This document shows, piece by piece, positions 11,857 to 22,500 of a DNA stretch of 64,000 bases (position 1 is its first letter; every line of letters begins with the position of its first letter). Source of the DNA: Linnemannia hyalina (lineage: Eukaryota; Mortierellomycota; Mortierellomycetes; Mortierellales; Mortierellaceae). The stretch lies in NCBI GenBank assembly GCA_019671135.1, contig JAHRHY010000019.1, positions 248,001 to 312,000 of the forward strand, read 5' to 3'. The notes beneath the pieces were generated by a model, which made no database searches, was not told the origin of the DNA, and worked only from the letters and a program-made list of their open reading frames with translations. Position numbers and translations under genes: made by a program.

Positions 11857-12244
11857 TTGCCGATAAACTATTACCGTCGCTTTTTGTGAAAGGAGTAAAT
11901 ATTTTTTTAATACCTTAATCGTTTCGTACTATTAAAAACACTTGAATGCAAAACAAGAACACATCCAGAAAAGGCGTTGCAGTAAGGTCATGGCCATCGT
12001 GCGCACTGCAATGAAGAGAAGCACTAATGTTTTTGCGAACAATGTCCTGTCAGTCATCTTGGCAGTTCATTACAATCTGGTTTGGTTCTGGAGAGGAAAA
12101 GGGGTTTTATAAAAATATGGGAGATGTTGGTAGATATGGATACAAAAGTACATGAGAAGAGAATGAAAGAAAAATAGAAGTGAAGTACAAGAAAAGTGTG
12201 GAGGATGGGTTGTTGTTGTGAAGAGTACAGAATGCTATGCTATG

Positions 12245-13628
12245 CTACATGTGTTTTTGTTTTTGTGATTGATTGATTTTTTTGTGGTTTTTGTTGGGTA
12301 TTGTAAAACGAGAGAGGAGAAATGATAGAAAGCAAATGGACAAGAAAGGCAATGGGACGATGACCAAGAAAAAGCAAAACAATGATAATATCAAAAGGAA
12401 AGAAGGTAATGGAAAGAGATCTTCACTCAAAAGGATAAAAAGAAAACAAAAAATGGCAAGAAGAAATAGGGGATGGGGCCTTGGGGTGGAGAATGCTGAG
12501 ACCGCGATGTGATCTAGATTAAAAATAAAAGTCAATACGACGAGCGGGGCGTCTGCGAATCGGCGCCGAAACGATAAGTTCCACATTGACGATGACAGAC
12601 CCTCGGTGGTCGGAGATGAGTCGAGGTAGGTTGGTCGGTTCGCGCAAGCTGCCTGGGATGGACGTTTCAGGCTGTGAAGCTGCTGAGAGTGGGGTGCAGA
12701 AGAGAGTGGCGGCTCTGAGGGTGAAGGGACGATCGATTCGCCTGTTGCTCCAGCGGTTGCCTCTGCTGTCACTCCTGTCCCGGCTGCCTCTCCTACTCCG
12801 GCCCCACCGATCGATGATGACGCCATAGTTTCTGATGGATGACTGGCTTGCTCGATGTCTCGGACTGGCTCACGACGTCTACCGTCTAGATGAGTATGGT
12901 TGATACCAGTAGCGACAGTCTTGGGTGCAAGCGACGCAAGCTCCGATGCCAAAGGAGGGTCTGAGAGAAGCATAGGCGAGACGGTGGTGAGGGAAGGTTG
13001 GCAAAGGGCGAGGATGGCTGAACACGGCAAGGGCATAACAGTCTCTGTCAGGTGGGCGAGGTAACCGAGCCATAGGTTGTACTCGTCCATAGTAGTGACA
13101 AGGTGGTAATCGATGCCCTCGAGGAACATCTTCTCGATCAAGCTCACCGGGGCGACAGAGACACCGATTATGTGGGCCCATGGTCCGCAGGTCAGGATCT
13201 GGTCGCACTCGTTGGCATACTTCTGGGCAACCATGACGGCGGTGGTGAAGATTTGGTTCTCCGTCTTCTGGTCGTCCTCAGGGTACATGTACGAGTTGAG
13301 ACTCCAAAGCAGTTTCTGCATGTACTTGAGCGCGAGCATGACTACAGTGTGTGTGTGACCCCGGAGATGTCGATGATTCTACGGCAGAACTTCCAGAAGC
13401 TCGGTCTGCGCTCAGTGATGTCCGACTTGGCGGTGACAGCGGCGGCGGAGCCCTTGTGACCATACAAGATGCAGCACGCCATATGCGCGGCGAAATCGTC
13501 AACGTGCTCCGCAGACAATCTTGTTCCTGCTTCACCTCGGGGTGTTTCTTGTCCTGGCCCATAACGTTACGAGACGAAGTAGTAGCGAAGATAGCAGCAA
13601 GACCAGAAAAGGAGGCCGAAGACGTCAT
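12245..13628 (-). pseudogene. Cyclin-like gene with frame breaks
   Basis: The minus strand encodes a cyclin-box protein of the fungal PHO80/PCL-like type: LSAEHVDDFAAHMACC, then WKFCRRIIDISGVTHT, then VVMLALKYMQKLLW, VMVAQKYANECDQI and FLEGIDYHLVTT. These blocks do not share one frame. Between GVTHT and VVMLALK the frame changes inside a short AC/GT microsatellite (13347-13357); one dinucleotide unit accounts for the difference. A second frame change lies upstream, between the ATG-initiated stretch at 13628 (MTSSASFSGLAAIF) and LSAEHVDD near 13510; an unrecognised 5' exon is the alternative. The C-terminal 100 residues of the open frame, after FADAPLVV, are hydrophobic low complexity in AT-rich sequence and are probably not real coding. 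So this is either a recent pseudogene or a gene with sequencing errors at simple repeats. Confidence 0.65.
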
Positions 13629-13669
13629 AGTTTTTGAAGAAAAGGTCGGACGCGGTAGACAGTTGTGAT

Positions 13670-15380
13670 ATAGGACTGTTATATTGGCGAGGTGGGGAAA
13701 GGAAAATGTAAATTGTAGAAGGAGTAGAGAGGTTCTGCTTGCAAGAGTGCAGGCATAAAGTGGAAAGGAGAGAAGAAGGTGGCTTGAGTCAAAGAGGGTT
13801 GTTTAGAGTGAGTGAAGAAAGTTGAGGAATGCAAAGGAATGCAATGCAATGCAATGGAATGAGTAAGGCAGAAAAGTGGAAAGTAGAGTGGAGAGATGCA
13901 GCTGAAGTAAAGAGTTGCAGGCGCTGAAGAAGGAACGACAAGAACGTGAAGGGAACAAAAACAAAGATCGGAAGGAAGAGAGAAAAGGCAGTCCCATTTG
14001 GCTGTTGAAAGCTGAATTTCGCGTGTCTGAGGGGCGATATGCGGGAAGGAACAAGAGGGGGAGGTGGTGCAAGGGAAGAGTGTTGTACTTTCTTATTCTG
14101 AACCAGCAACACCATTTTCGTTCTTTTTTTTTCTTTCTTAACCATACACTCATTCATTCACTCAGTTGCTGGTTTAGTCACTCTTACTTACTGGTTTTGT
14201 TCTCTTCCCTGGGACAACAAGGAAAGGACAATGTACTCTCTGGTGCCGACAAACTCTCTTTGACCTTAAACCCACCCGTTGAGTGAGTACTAGACAGACA
14301 TACATAAGGGGAAGCAAATGGAAATATGACTCGACAAAGTGACACAAAGGAGTAGGCGTTTAAGAAGAGTGGAAGTAGGGCAAGGAGTGGACGCGAGAAT
14401 ATTTTTTTTCAAGGTAAAGATGCCCGTCCGGGACGACACATCAATTAAAAGTGGAGCTGTCTAAGTGCTCCTCGTACGTGCACATAGTCTAAACAAATGG
14501 GCAGTGGAGCTAAGACTATATCCGTAAGGGTGAACTGGGAGAGGACCAAGGAGTTCGCATATGTGAGATCGATAGAATAAACAAACTAAAATAATAAGGA
14601 AGGAGGGAGAATGAAAGGAAGGGATACTAATAGTGAAGTAGACCCCTGAGCTCCGGCTAATCCTTAATATAGGTTGACGGTTGCACCGCAGTCCGCCGTT
14701 AGACGATAGATCGGCCAGTACCAATGCTGGTGGGCGGATCAATAGCTGGCGGAAACGTGGGCAGGACGAAAAGTGGATCTCTATGTTGCCAGGGATGGCA
14801 AAAATAGCGTCAAGGATAGGGTGGACAAGCCGGTCGATGTTGGGCTTCCTTGTGCTACCCAGTGCGCATTGTGTTCATTGTTGACAATGCGCAGGGGTCG
14901 CGGAGAGATCCTGCTTTCAACGCTGACTGAGATGGGAACGGGCACATAGCTAGGATACGCCATCATGGCAATACCTGTTGAAAGGTGGTCGAGTGTTCCT
15001 TGCTGGTCAGAATGAGAATTAAAAGTGTGGATCAAAAAGAATAAGAGAAAAAAAGTGCCCCGAGCCAACAGCTCGGTTCGAATTATTGTGTTACGCTACG
15101 AAATGGTGATCACAAGAACGCCACCAAAATATTACTCAAAAGGCACTCTCACTCTCACTCTCAATCTCTCGCACTCTCTCTCACTCTCTCTCTCTCACTC
15201 CCTTTCTTCCGCCCTCCTCCCGCCTTTCTCATTCATTGGGTCATTTACCCACTCTCTTCCATTTCGAACAGGCACAATCATACTTACACATACATATAGC
15301 AAGAACTCACATACAAGAACTTCCATATACAATATTTTCATTTACTTTTTGTGCTTATGGTGATTGGTGTTATTTAAAAA
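13670..15380. other. Gene-poor spacer with a possible coding relic
   Basis: No intact gene is seen. The minus strand at about 14655-15010 has two overlapping frames that look like decayed coding sequence (for example RLVHPILDAIFAIPGNIEI and FRQLLIRPPALVLADL in one frame, STGIAMMAYPSYVPVP in another); I cannot assign a family. A CT/CTCA simple repeat lies at about 15140-15205. Confidence 0.4.
14863..14893. repeat. Perfect 10-bp inverted repeat
   Basis: TGCGCATTGT at 14863-14872 pairs perfectly with ACAATGCGCA at 14884-14893 across an 11-nt loop. It lies inside the possible coding relic, so its role is unclear. Confidence 0.8.
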
Positions 15381-15385
15381 AATTA

Positions 15386-17194
15386 CTATGTTGCCGTCGA
15401 TATGCTCTTGGCCTCCTCTATTTCCTTCTGCAGTTCTGTTAAGGCCGTGGTTATGCTGCTAGAGAACAGGATATGATGAAGATTGGGTGTGCTGAGGCCA
15501 GACTTGCGGTTCAAAGTAAGATACCCGGCCTTGCTGAAGACACGCTCAGCCTTGCACGACGTCGACTGAATGCGTAAAAAGCGTCGTGTAACAGCGGCTA
15601 TATCGTCGTGAAGGCCTTTGTACTTCCTTCAGATAAGATGAGGGTTGTCCTTGAACTCTTCCAGCTCTTTTGTCATCGTCAACATTGTCACATGCTGTTC
15701 ATACATGATCAATTTCGCCCACTCTGTTGGCGCGAAGTCCATCGTCTCCAGGACACCATTTCAATCCTACTTTTATAATCCTTGATAAGTTCCTTGATAA
15801 TAGCCTCCATTGCCCTTTCCTTGAGGGACGTGTCGCTTACGCCCTTCCAGATCTTGTCGTCCAAGAGGTTTGGATCGAAATATATGGCGGCAAGGAGAGT
15901 GTTTTGTTGTTGTGTGGTGATACGGACGATCTCCATCTCGGCTTCGTAATCGGCGAACCTCTCGGCGGAAATCGGACGACTATTCAGGCAACCGGGGCAA
16001 CTGGGGGTGTTGGAGCAGTGACAGTCCAGCGAGATTTGATTCCTGTATCCAGCTCCTTGTAGACGCTCTTACCGAGATATGTCTTCATTTTGGTGAAGTA
16101 GGATAGTCGTATGGACGCCTCCAGATACATTTTGGAGATTGTCGATATAGTCGAGGCTCCCATGTTGTTCCCGTATCCGCTGGCTTTTTCCAGAATTAAT
16201 TCGATATCCTGAAGAGAATCGACTTCCATAACCGACAGAGCGTAACTTTTGAGCTCGTCAAGCTTGATGTGTGCGGGAAGTTGGGCGGGATTTGCGGTGA
16301 AGCGGTTGATGATTGTATTAATGTAGTGTCCGAGCTTAATAACTCGTTTGATCATCTCATACCGTGAATTCCAGCGGGTTTCATTCATGGTGATTGGCTC
16401 GACGTTGTCGAGCCCTATGTCTTTCTAGCTCCTGGCAAGCGTATCCGCTAAGGCGCCCTTGTTCTTGAACATCCTCGTTATCCTCTTGCACTTGTCCACC
16501 AGCGACAAAGCCTCTCCCTTATTCCAGGCGTTGTTGATGGCGATTTGTAATTTGTGAGCAACACATGGGAGCCATGTAGCTCCAGAAGTGCCGTTGAACA
16601 GCGACATGCACTTTTTGACGTTGGAGCCTTGGTCAGTCATAGTCAAAACCACGTTGTCCTGAAGATTCCATTCGCTCAAGGAGGTGCCTTTAAGAAAAGG
16701 AGAAAAAAAAAAGAGACAGGGGTGGCGAACGGTTAGAAAAAGCAGCAAATATGTACAAAGAATAAATTGTTGTTACATACAACACAGCGTCCTTACTAAG
16801 ACTCTGTAAAAGAACCTTCGCTTTTTGTTGCGACTCCTTGATCTCGTCCATGCCTACAAGGACCTTGCCCATCTCAAACTCCGGAGTCAAAAGTGATAAA
16901 TCACGGCTTAAATCACGGCTTAAATCACAGCTTAAAATTTTCTACCATCGTCGCTGGTCCATGAATCCGCCGTGAGCGAGCCGTCGGGACAGTGTCGATG
17001 TAGTTCCTCCACAAGTCTACCCCTGGTATCCACTCTTTTACTCTCCAGAAGCTGTCAGAGCGTGTCGTGATCCTGAACATCCAAGGTAGGGTTGGTGTAT
17101 TTTACAGCCTTCTTGAAAGCCTTGTGCTGGATAATATTCATCGGTATGGATGTCTCAGAAAATACTGAGTCCCTAATAATATGCTCATATTCCT
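15386..17194 (-). mobile_element. hAT-family transposase remnant
   Basis: Read on the minus strand, the segments appear in the normal hAT order. First SIPMNIIQHKAFKKAVKY (about 17150-17080), interrupted by an in-frame TGA near 17055, then PDGSLTADSWTSDDG. Next come VVLTMTDQGSNVKKCM and LPCVAHKLQIAINNAW (about 16650-16540), the RNase-H-fold core with the TDxxSNV motif. Then MNETRWNSRYEMIKRV (16388), the AAIYFDPNLLD block, and finally SCKAERVFSKAGYLTLNRKSGLS (about 15560-15490), the C-terminal dimerisation motif, ending at TAG 15386-15388. Stops and frame changes make it non-functional. A triplicated 12-bp AATCACGGCTTA word lies at about 16900-16935. The 5' side stops at 17221, exactly where the duplicated kelch segment begins, so the N-terminal zinc-finger part is missing. 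Confidence 0.85.
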
Positions 17195-18534
17195 ACCTGC
17201 TGCTTCTGTTCAATGCCTCCGCGAATGTGTGCTGGCCTGGTGTTATAAATCCTCCTCTGTATTCGCCTTGTTGACTAGTTTCCTGTCCCTGTAGTGTTGA
17301 CTGCGTAAGTTAAAAAGTGCTTCAAGTGTCTTTTGAGTTCTTCTGCAAGAGAAGTAGTGTTGAAGCAAGAGTGGTCGACAATGAGGATGAACATGGCGTG
17401 TGCGGTGGGAGCTGGCTTGGACGCTGGATTCTGCACGTGACTATTGGAGGCTTATCCTTTTTTTCTTCTTTAAAGACAAGCTGGGTTCAGAGAGAGACGC
17501 GATCTGTGCCTGAAAAAACACGCGAGTGAAACTATCGTTCCTCCGAAGAACGAGGATGACAACAATTGAAGTAGGAGGAAACATGCCAAGTTGCATGTTC
17601 AAGAGCGAGCTTATCGGAAAAAACGTCATCATTTTGTCTACTAACAGGTTAGACACGAACGAGACGAAGGATTGAGTAAGCATAAACTAGTAGAATATCT
17701 AAATGATGAGGGCTCTGACTCTTTAAACCATCCGAACACAGAGAGTGGCTTTGAATTATATTTTTTGTGAATTGTTGAGTGCCTTTGATGAAGGAGAAAG
17801 AAAAATAGAGGGTGTTCTTTGTCACTCATTGTTCTTTACCCGAGGAGAACAACAATAATTCTTCTCCAGAGTTCGATATAAAGTGTTGCTCCTTGACAGC
17901 GACTACGTACTTTATTCGATGCATTCATGTCTGGCATGCGGCTCATCAAGATTCAAAGGGAGAGGGAGAAGAGGTTGGGCTCACACAAAGAGAGAAGTTA
18001 ACAAGGGAAGGGGGACACAATGGAAGAAAAGTGCCTTTTCCAGACAGCGACAAAGTGTGCCTTGTAGAAACAACAGCGGCAGCAATAACGGGAAGGATGG
18101 TTCACACATACATTCCAACAACAACAACAACAACAACAACAAAAGAAAAAAAAGAAAGCGATCCCTTCTTCCCCATGCCCAATTGTTGGTTGTTTGCTGC
18201 ATGCACACTACACCAGTGAGTCTAGTCCCCTCAATCCACTCCATGTGGCCCTTGGAGCCCTTTGTACCGGGGTTTCTTTATTTCGTCAACGGCATTTGAA
18301 AATTCCTTTCCTTGCCCTTCTCTTCGCCATTTCTTTTCCCCTTTGCCCTCTACCATCCCTCCATCCCCACTCCTCCTTCCCTCCTTCCTTCCTTGACTCT
18401 TAAGGACTCTTTCAGTCCTTTCTCACTCCCCCTTGAACAAATCTCTCTCTCTCTTCCTCTCATCCATTGATGTTCTTTTGTTTTCCCACCCTTCCCTCCC
18501 TTTTTGTTTTGTCATTACCTCCCACTCATTCTTT

Positions 18535-18610
18535 TATTCATTCGTTCATTCTTCCATTCATTCATTCTTCCATTCATTCTTCCATTCATTCATTCATTCA
18601 TTCATTCACA
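18535..18610 (+). repeat. Expanded ATTC microsatellite in kelch B leader
   Basis: An interrupted ATTC/TTCA array of about 75 bp with CTTC and GTTC interruptions, against about 23 bp at the same place in copy A. It lies just before the kelch B start codon and keeps an upstream frame open into the gene, which is not evidence of an earlier start. Confidence 0.85.
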
Positions 18611-18633
18611 CCTTTCTCTCACTTTCATTCCCA

Positions 18634-20844
18634 ATGTCCACAAAGACAATGACTTCGGCTGTGATGCTAATCGCATCCACACTCCTCATCCTCCTTACCC
18701 TCCTCCCTACCGCTTACTCCCAACTCCCCGCCTCCGTCCCCCTTCCCGTCGAAAAATTCGCCTTCACCCGCGCAGGACCAAAAGCCTTCATGATCGGTGG
18801 CATATTCGTCGAGAACGGCGCTACAAAGGGCGTCTATGGACAAGTCGTCTCCCTCGACCTCACCGTAGCCTGGAAGACTGCCTCCCCTCCCTGGCAGGCA
18901 CTCGCCCAAGTGCCTCCTGTGTACTTTATCAACGCCGTTGCTGCACCCGATAACAAGTCAATCATCGTCATCAAGGGGGGGGCGAATGAGTCGCTTAGTT
19001 TCCCGACATACCGGATTGCGAACAATGCCTGGGACGCAAACCCGGTGAACTTGAGTCCTGTCCAGGAGAGTCGACAAGGTATCAAGCCAGTTATGGATCC
19101 GCTTACAGCGAATATCTATATGAACGCATGGAAATACCTTGACGTCTTTAACACCATATCATCGAACTTTCAGACCCTGAGTATGCCTGCGTACACTTTC
19201 ACGTCGAGGTTCTTTGCGGGGTCTTGTTATAACGCTGCCAGACGGTCGATCATGTACTTTGGAGGTCTCAATGGGTCCATCCAGTTTGACCCTGCGGCCA
19301 CCTATGTTTCGGAGTACTCTATCTCGACTTCCCTTTGGTCCAACTTTGTAAGAGAACCCTGTCTGTCCTTTTTAACGTCGTCTGTTTTTTATCAATTTTG
19401 GGCCAGCAATTGAACGCTTTGTGCTCGCACACTTACTTACTCCCTGTCTTTTTATCCGTGGCATTCATAACAGACGGCATCAGGCATACCTCCGGAACCA
19501 AGGTCAGATTTCTGTATGGCGGCCAGCGAGGATGGGAACAGAGTGGTCGTCTTTGGAGGACGCATCGCACCCAACACCACCGTCAACCCACCCGCCAACT
19601 TTACAGGATCCCTCTACATCCTCGACACTGTCGCCCGGCAATGGACAAAGGGACCTGATAGTACTTTGAGGTCTTATATGGGCTGTCTTATTGTTGGAGA
19701 CCAGCTCTTGGTCTGGGGTGGATCGGATGGAGTCAACACTTATACAACGCCGCCGATTATCTTTGATTTCGTGACAAACCAATGGGTAGATACTTATACC
19801 CCGCCGAGTTATTTGCTGAATTGGGCAAAGACGACGACCACTCTTACCGGAAGCGCTCAACCAACGACGAATTCTGCACCCCTGGGACCTCCAACCGACT
19901 CGCCGGTAGCGAAATCCAACAACCTAGGTGCGATCCTTGGAGGCACCTTTGGAGCATTGTCTGTTATTGCGATTTCTGCTATGGTCTACCTATTTCTGAA
20001 GCGACACGAGGACAAGATCAAATATGGCGCACCCTCGGATCAACAGTCCAGTGTGGACGAGAATGGCGAGATGTCCGTCTCGCCCGCTTACCTCCACTCC
20101 AACAACTCTACCAACTCTTCCCAAAGGAACCCCCATTGCTCCCTGCACGGTGACGTACGTGGCCCACAGGATGCTTCAGGAATTGGGTATAGCGAGGATA
20201 CTGTATCTCACCTCGGACAAGACCCAAAGGCTGGCGGCGGTATCTACCCTGTAGAAGCCTCGTCCCATGCGTTTGGAAATGTTGCCATGACTTCTCTGCC
20301 GACTATGCTGGTCCCCAACTCTTCCTTCATCCCAGTCAGCGGAAACGCAGCATTCGTCCAACCCAACCAAGCCATCTACGCCGCAGGCCCCGACAACGGA
20401 ATGTATCAAATCTACAACAACCAACCTCTGATACAAGGACGAGGAATCCAGACTGTCGCCCCTCCAGGAGCGACCTTTATCACAAGTGAAGGTCAACCTA
20501 TGATGGTCTCGTACGGAACCCCAGTCTACACCTTACCGATGGATCCCACTAGTTTGAACGGACACTACCCTACCCCTGTTGGCTTTATTCCGCCCTTTGC
20601 CCAACCTGGATTCGCAAACCACTCGTCATCATCTCTGAACGAATCTCCCACACAAGTCTACCCCATCACACCTCCTAATTTGGCATCCCTCCCTTCACGA
20701 CCTACATCAAGTTCCAACTTGCTCGCGAATGCTGCTGCTCCCGGAAACAGTGGTGGTTACAGGAATATCAGTCCGCTTGCGGCGGGGGATGAGAACTCCA
20801 GTTATGTGCGGCCGCCTCCTACTTCTGGAGCCAATCCTTTCTAA
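18634..20844 (+). CDS. Kelch-type single-pass membrane protein, copy B
   Basis: Paralogue of the gene at 9364, with exons 18634-19347 and 19474-20844 and an intron of the same length and near-identical sequence; 694 residues. Signal peptide, propeller, transmembrane helix and the terminal PPPTSGANPF are all kept. Changes cluster in two places: the first 60 residues after the signal peptide (for example EKFAFTRAGPKAFMIGGIF against EQFAFARAGPKAYMIGGEF), and the tail, where about 93 residues of Pro/Thr/Asn-rich sequence present in copy A are absent. The start is chosen by homology; an in-frame ATG at 18433 lies in low-complexity leader and is rejected. Both copies look intact, so they may have diverged in ligand and tail partner. 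Confidence 0.85.
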
Positions 20845-21293
20845 TTGCTGATAAGCTATTACCGTCGCTTTTTCTGAAGGCTGTAAATATGTTTTTTATA
20901 CCTTAATCGTTTCGTACTATTAAAAACACTTGAATGCAAAAGAAGAACACATTCAGAAAAGGCGTTGCAGTAAGGTCATGGCCATCATGCGCACTGCCAT
21001 GAAGAAAAAACACTAATGCTTTTGCGGACAACGTCCCGTCAGTCATCGTGGCAGTTCATTACAATCTGGTTTGGTTCCGGAGAGGAAAAGGGTTTTATAA
21101 GAATATGGCTGATACGGAGATAGAAGGTACAGTGCCGCTCCATAAATAATGCGACAGTAGCTTTTTTCACTTTTTCCCCCTTCTTTTCCCTCCCTCCGTA
21201 CCCCCCACCTCCTTCCCTCCTTGTTGTTCGATGGCCCTATCCGTCGAGGAGGCAACCAGATAGTTGGCTTGAGTAGGGCTGGCTCTTCGATCC

Positions 21294-22129
21294 ATACTAT
21301 TGCCAACCTATATAATGCACATAGGGACTGTCCACAGGATCGTCAAGTTGTACAAGGAGAAAGGAACTGTCGCGAAAAAAAATAACCCATGTCGACCCTG
21401 CATCCTCTCCGATCGAGATGTCGGAGCTGTCGTTAGCGTTGTCCACAAGAACCGCTGTGTTGCCCTTGCCGATACTACCCACGCCATCTCCACAAGGTTT
21501 CCAAGTCTATTGTTAGAAGAACTCTCCGTAGACAGGGTATCTTCTCTCGTTTCGCTGTGATCAAACCACACTTGACATAAAAAGTCGAGGCTGGATTTCG
21601 CCAAAAAGTACAAACATTGAACCGTTGATGATTGGAAGAGGGTTGTTTTGGACAGATGAATCATCGTTCGAGGTGGGGAAGAACTTTCGCAGAGTTCGAG
21701 TCTGGAGGACCACGGGGGGTGAAGTATCAGAACTCTTGTCTTGCTCCCTCGTTCAAGAGCGGGAGGACATCTGTGATGGTGTGGGGAGCGTTTGTTGGAA
21801 GTAGTATGTCCAATCTGGTGGTAATCCTTCCTGACCAGAATAAAGCGGTGGATTTCATCGAGGTTGACTACAAGGGCGAGCTGCTTGGCTTCTTGGGGGA
21901 AACCGCCAACGCCCTCCTAATGGAGGATGGGGCATCGATTCACCGTGCTCAAGTATCCAAGGCATGGAAGGAGGAGCATTCGATCAAGTCCTTCATGTGT
22001 CCCGCACAATCCCCCGATCTCAGCCCCATCGAGAACGTCTGGTCCCTCTTGAAAAACACCGTACACTATAGACACATCCGCCCCAGAACCGTCAAGGATA
22101 TGATGGTCGCTCTTAACGAAGAGTGGTGA
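21294..22129 (+). mobile_element. Tc1/mariner transposase remnant
   Basis: Pieces appear in the expected order on the plus strand. IGTVHRIVKLYKEKGTV with GRP-box-like CRPCILSDRD (21318-21420) is the end of the helix-turn-helix region. FWTDESSFEVGKNFRRVRVW (about 21647-21706) carries the first catalytic Asp. After a frame change near 21720 come SVMVWGAF, then LLMEDGASIHRAQV (second Asp) and QSPDLSPIENVWSLLK (the Glu), with the stop at 22127. The N-terminus is missing and there are at least two frame breaks. No flanking terminal repeats are recognised. Confidence 0.88.
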
Positions 22130-22244
22130 AAGATATCAAAAGACCATCTCATGGCGTCTGAGTCCTATAAAGGAGTTGAAGGAAAGGAATTGGGGAGTAA
22201 AGCAAGCTGTAGTGGATGAGAGATGACGAGGGGATAAAGCGAAT

Positions 22245-22500
22245 GGAGTGCCTTGTCAAGGCAAACCTCTGGTCATAAAACAAAAGGCAGACGTCTGTAG
22301 ATTGGAGTTGACAGAGGCATTCAAAGATGCAGGGTTGAGTGTTTAAATTTGAGAGTTTTCCGGGGGATAAGTAACTGAGGTTGCAATGGCTTTATCGGTT
22401 AAGCCGCGCTGATAGACCTGCTAACGTCAACAGCGTGTTCCTGAATTCGAACCAGGTTCGAATCTGGGGTCGTGCAACCTCTTAGTTGAGTAACGTGTAG
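22245..22500 (+). repeat. tRNA-like composite repeat, copy A
   Basis: Related to sequence at 26690-27010 and, inverted, 45350-45690. The core 22379-22479 starts with GGTTGCA and ends with TGCAACC, which can pair as an acceptor stem. Inside are a T8-G9-like step, a GCTT/AAGC D-stem, an A-box-like TGGCTTTATCGG, a CGCTG/CAGCG anticodon-stem candidate with a long loop, and a B-box-like GGTTCGAATC. The flank shared by the copies includes the 15-nt palindrome TGCCTTGTCAAGGCA (22249-22263). A tRNA-derived SINE or an intron-containing tRNA pseudogene are the options. Confidence 0.55.

Larger units (their letters stand above)
7807..12125 (+). repeat. Segmental duplication, copy 1
   Basis: This segment matches 17221-21110 in the same orientation. 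Homology begins at the word GCGAAT, 24 bp upstream of the TFB2 ATG, covers the TFB2 upstream region and the whole kelch gene with its intron, and fades about 270 bp beyond the kelch stop. Offset is 9414 bp at the left end, 9270 bp through the first kelch exon, and about 8990 bp at the right end because of indels. Confidence 0.9.
17221..21110 (+). repeat. Segmental duplication, copy 2
   Basis: This is the second copy of the 7807-12125 segment. It carries the TFB2 upstream region without TFB2 itself, and a complete kelch gene. Non-coding parts are clearly more diverged than coding parts (for example 7990-8060 versus 17405-17440), while most of kelch exon 1 and 2 are near-identical. Confidence 0.9.

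Noticed and set aside
12245..12560. C-terminal hydrophobic region of the cyclin-like protein
   Set aside because: It is AT-rich low-complexity sequence with no conserved pattern; probably read-through past the real end or an unrecognised splice.
18433..18633. N-terminal extension of kelch B from ATG 18433
   Set aside because: It is low-complexity Ser/His/Phe sequence from the expanded ATTC repeat; copy A has no equivalent and the conserved signal peptide starts at 18634.
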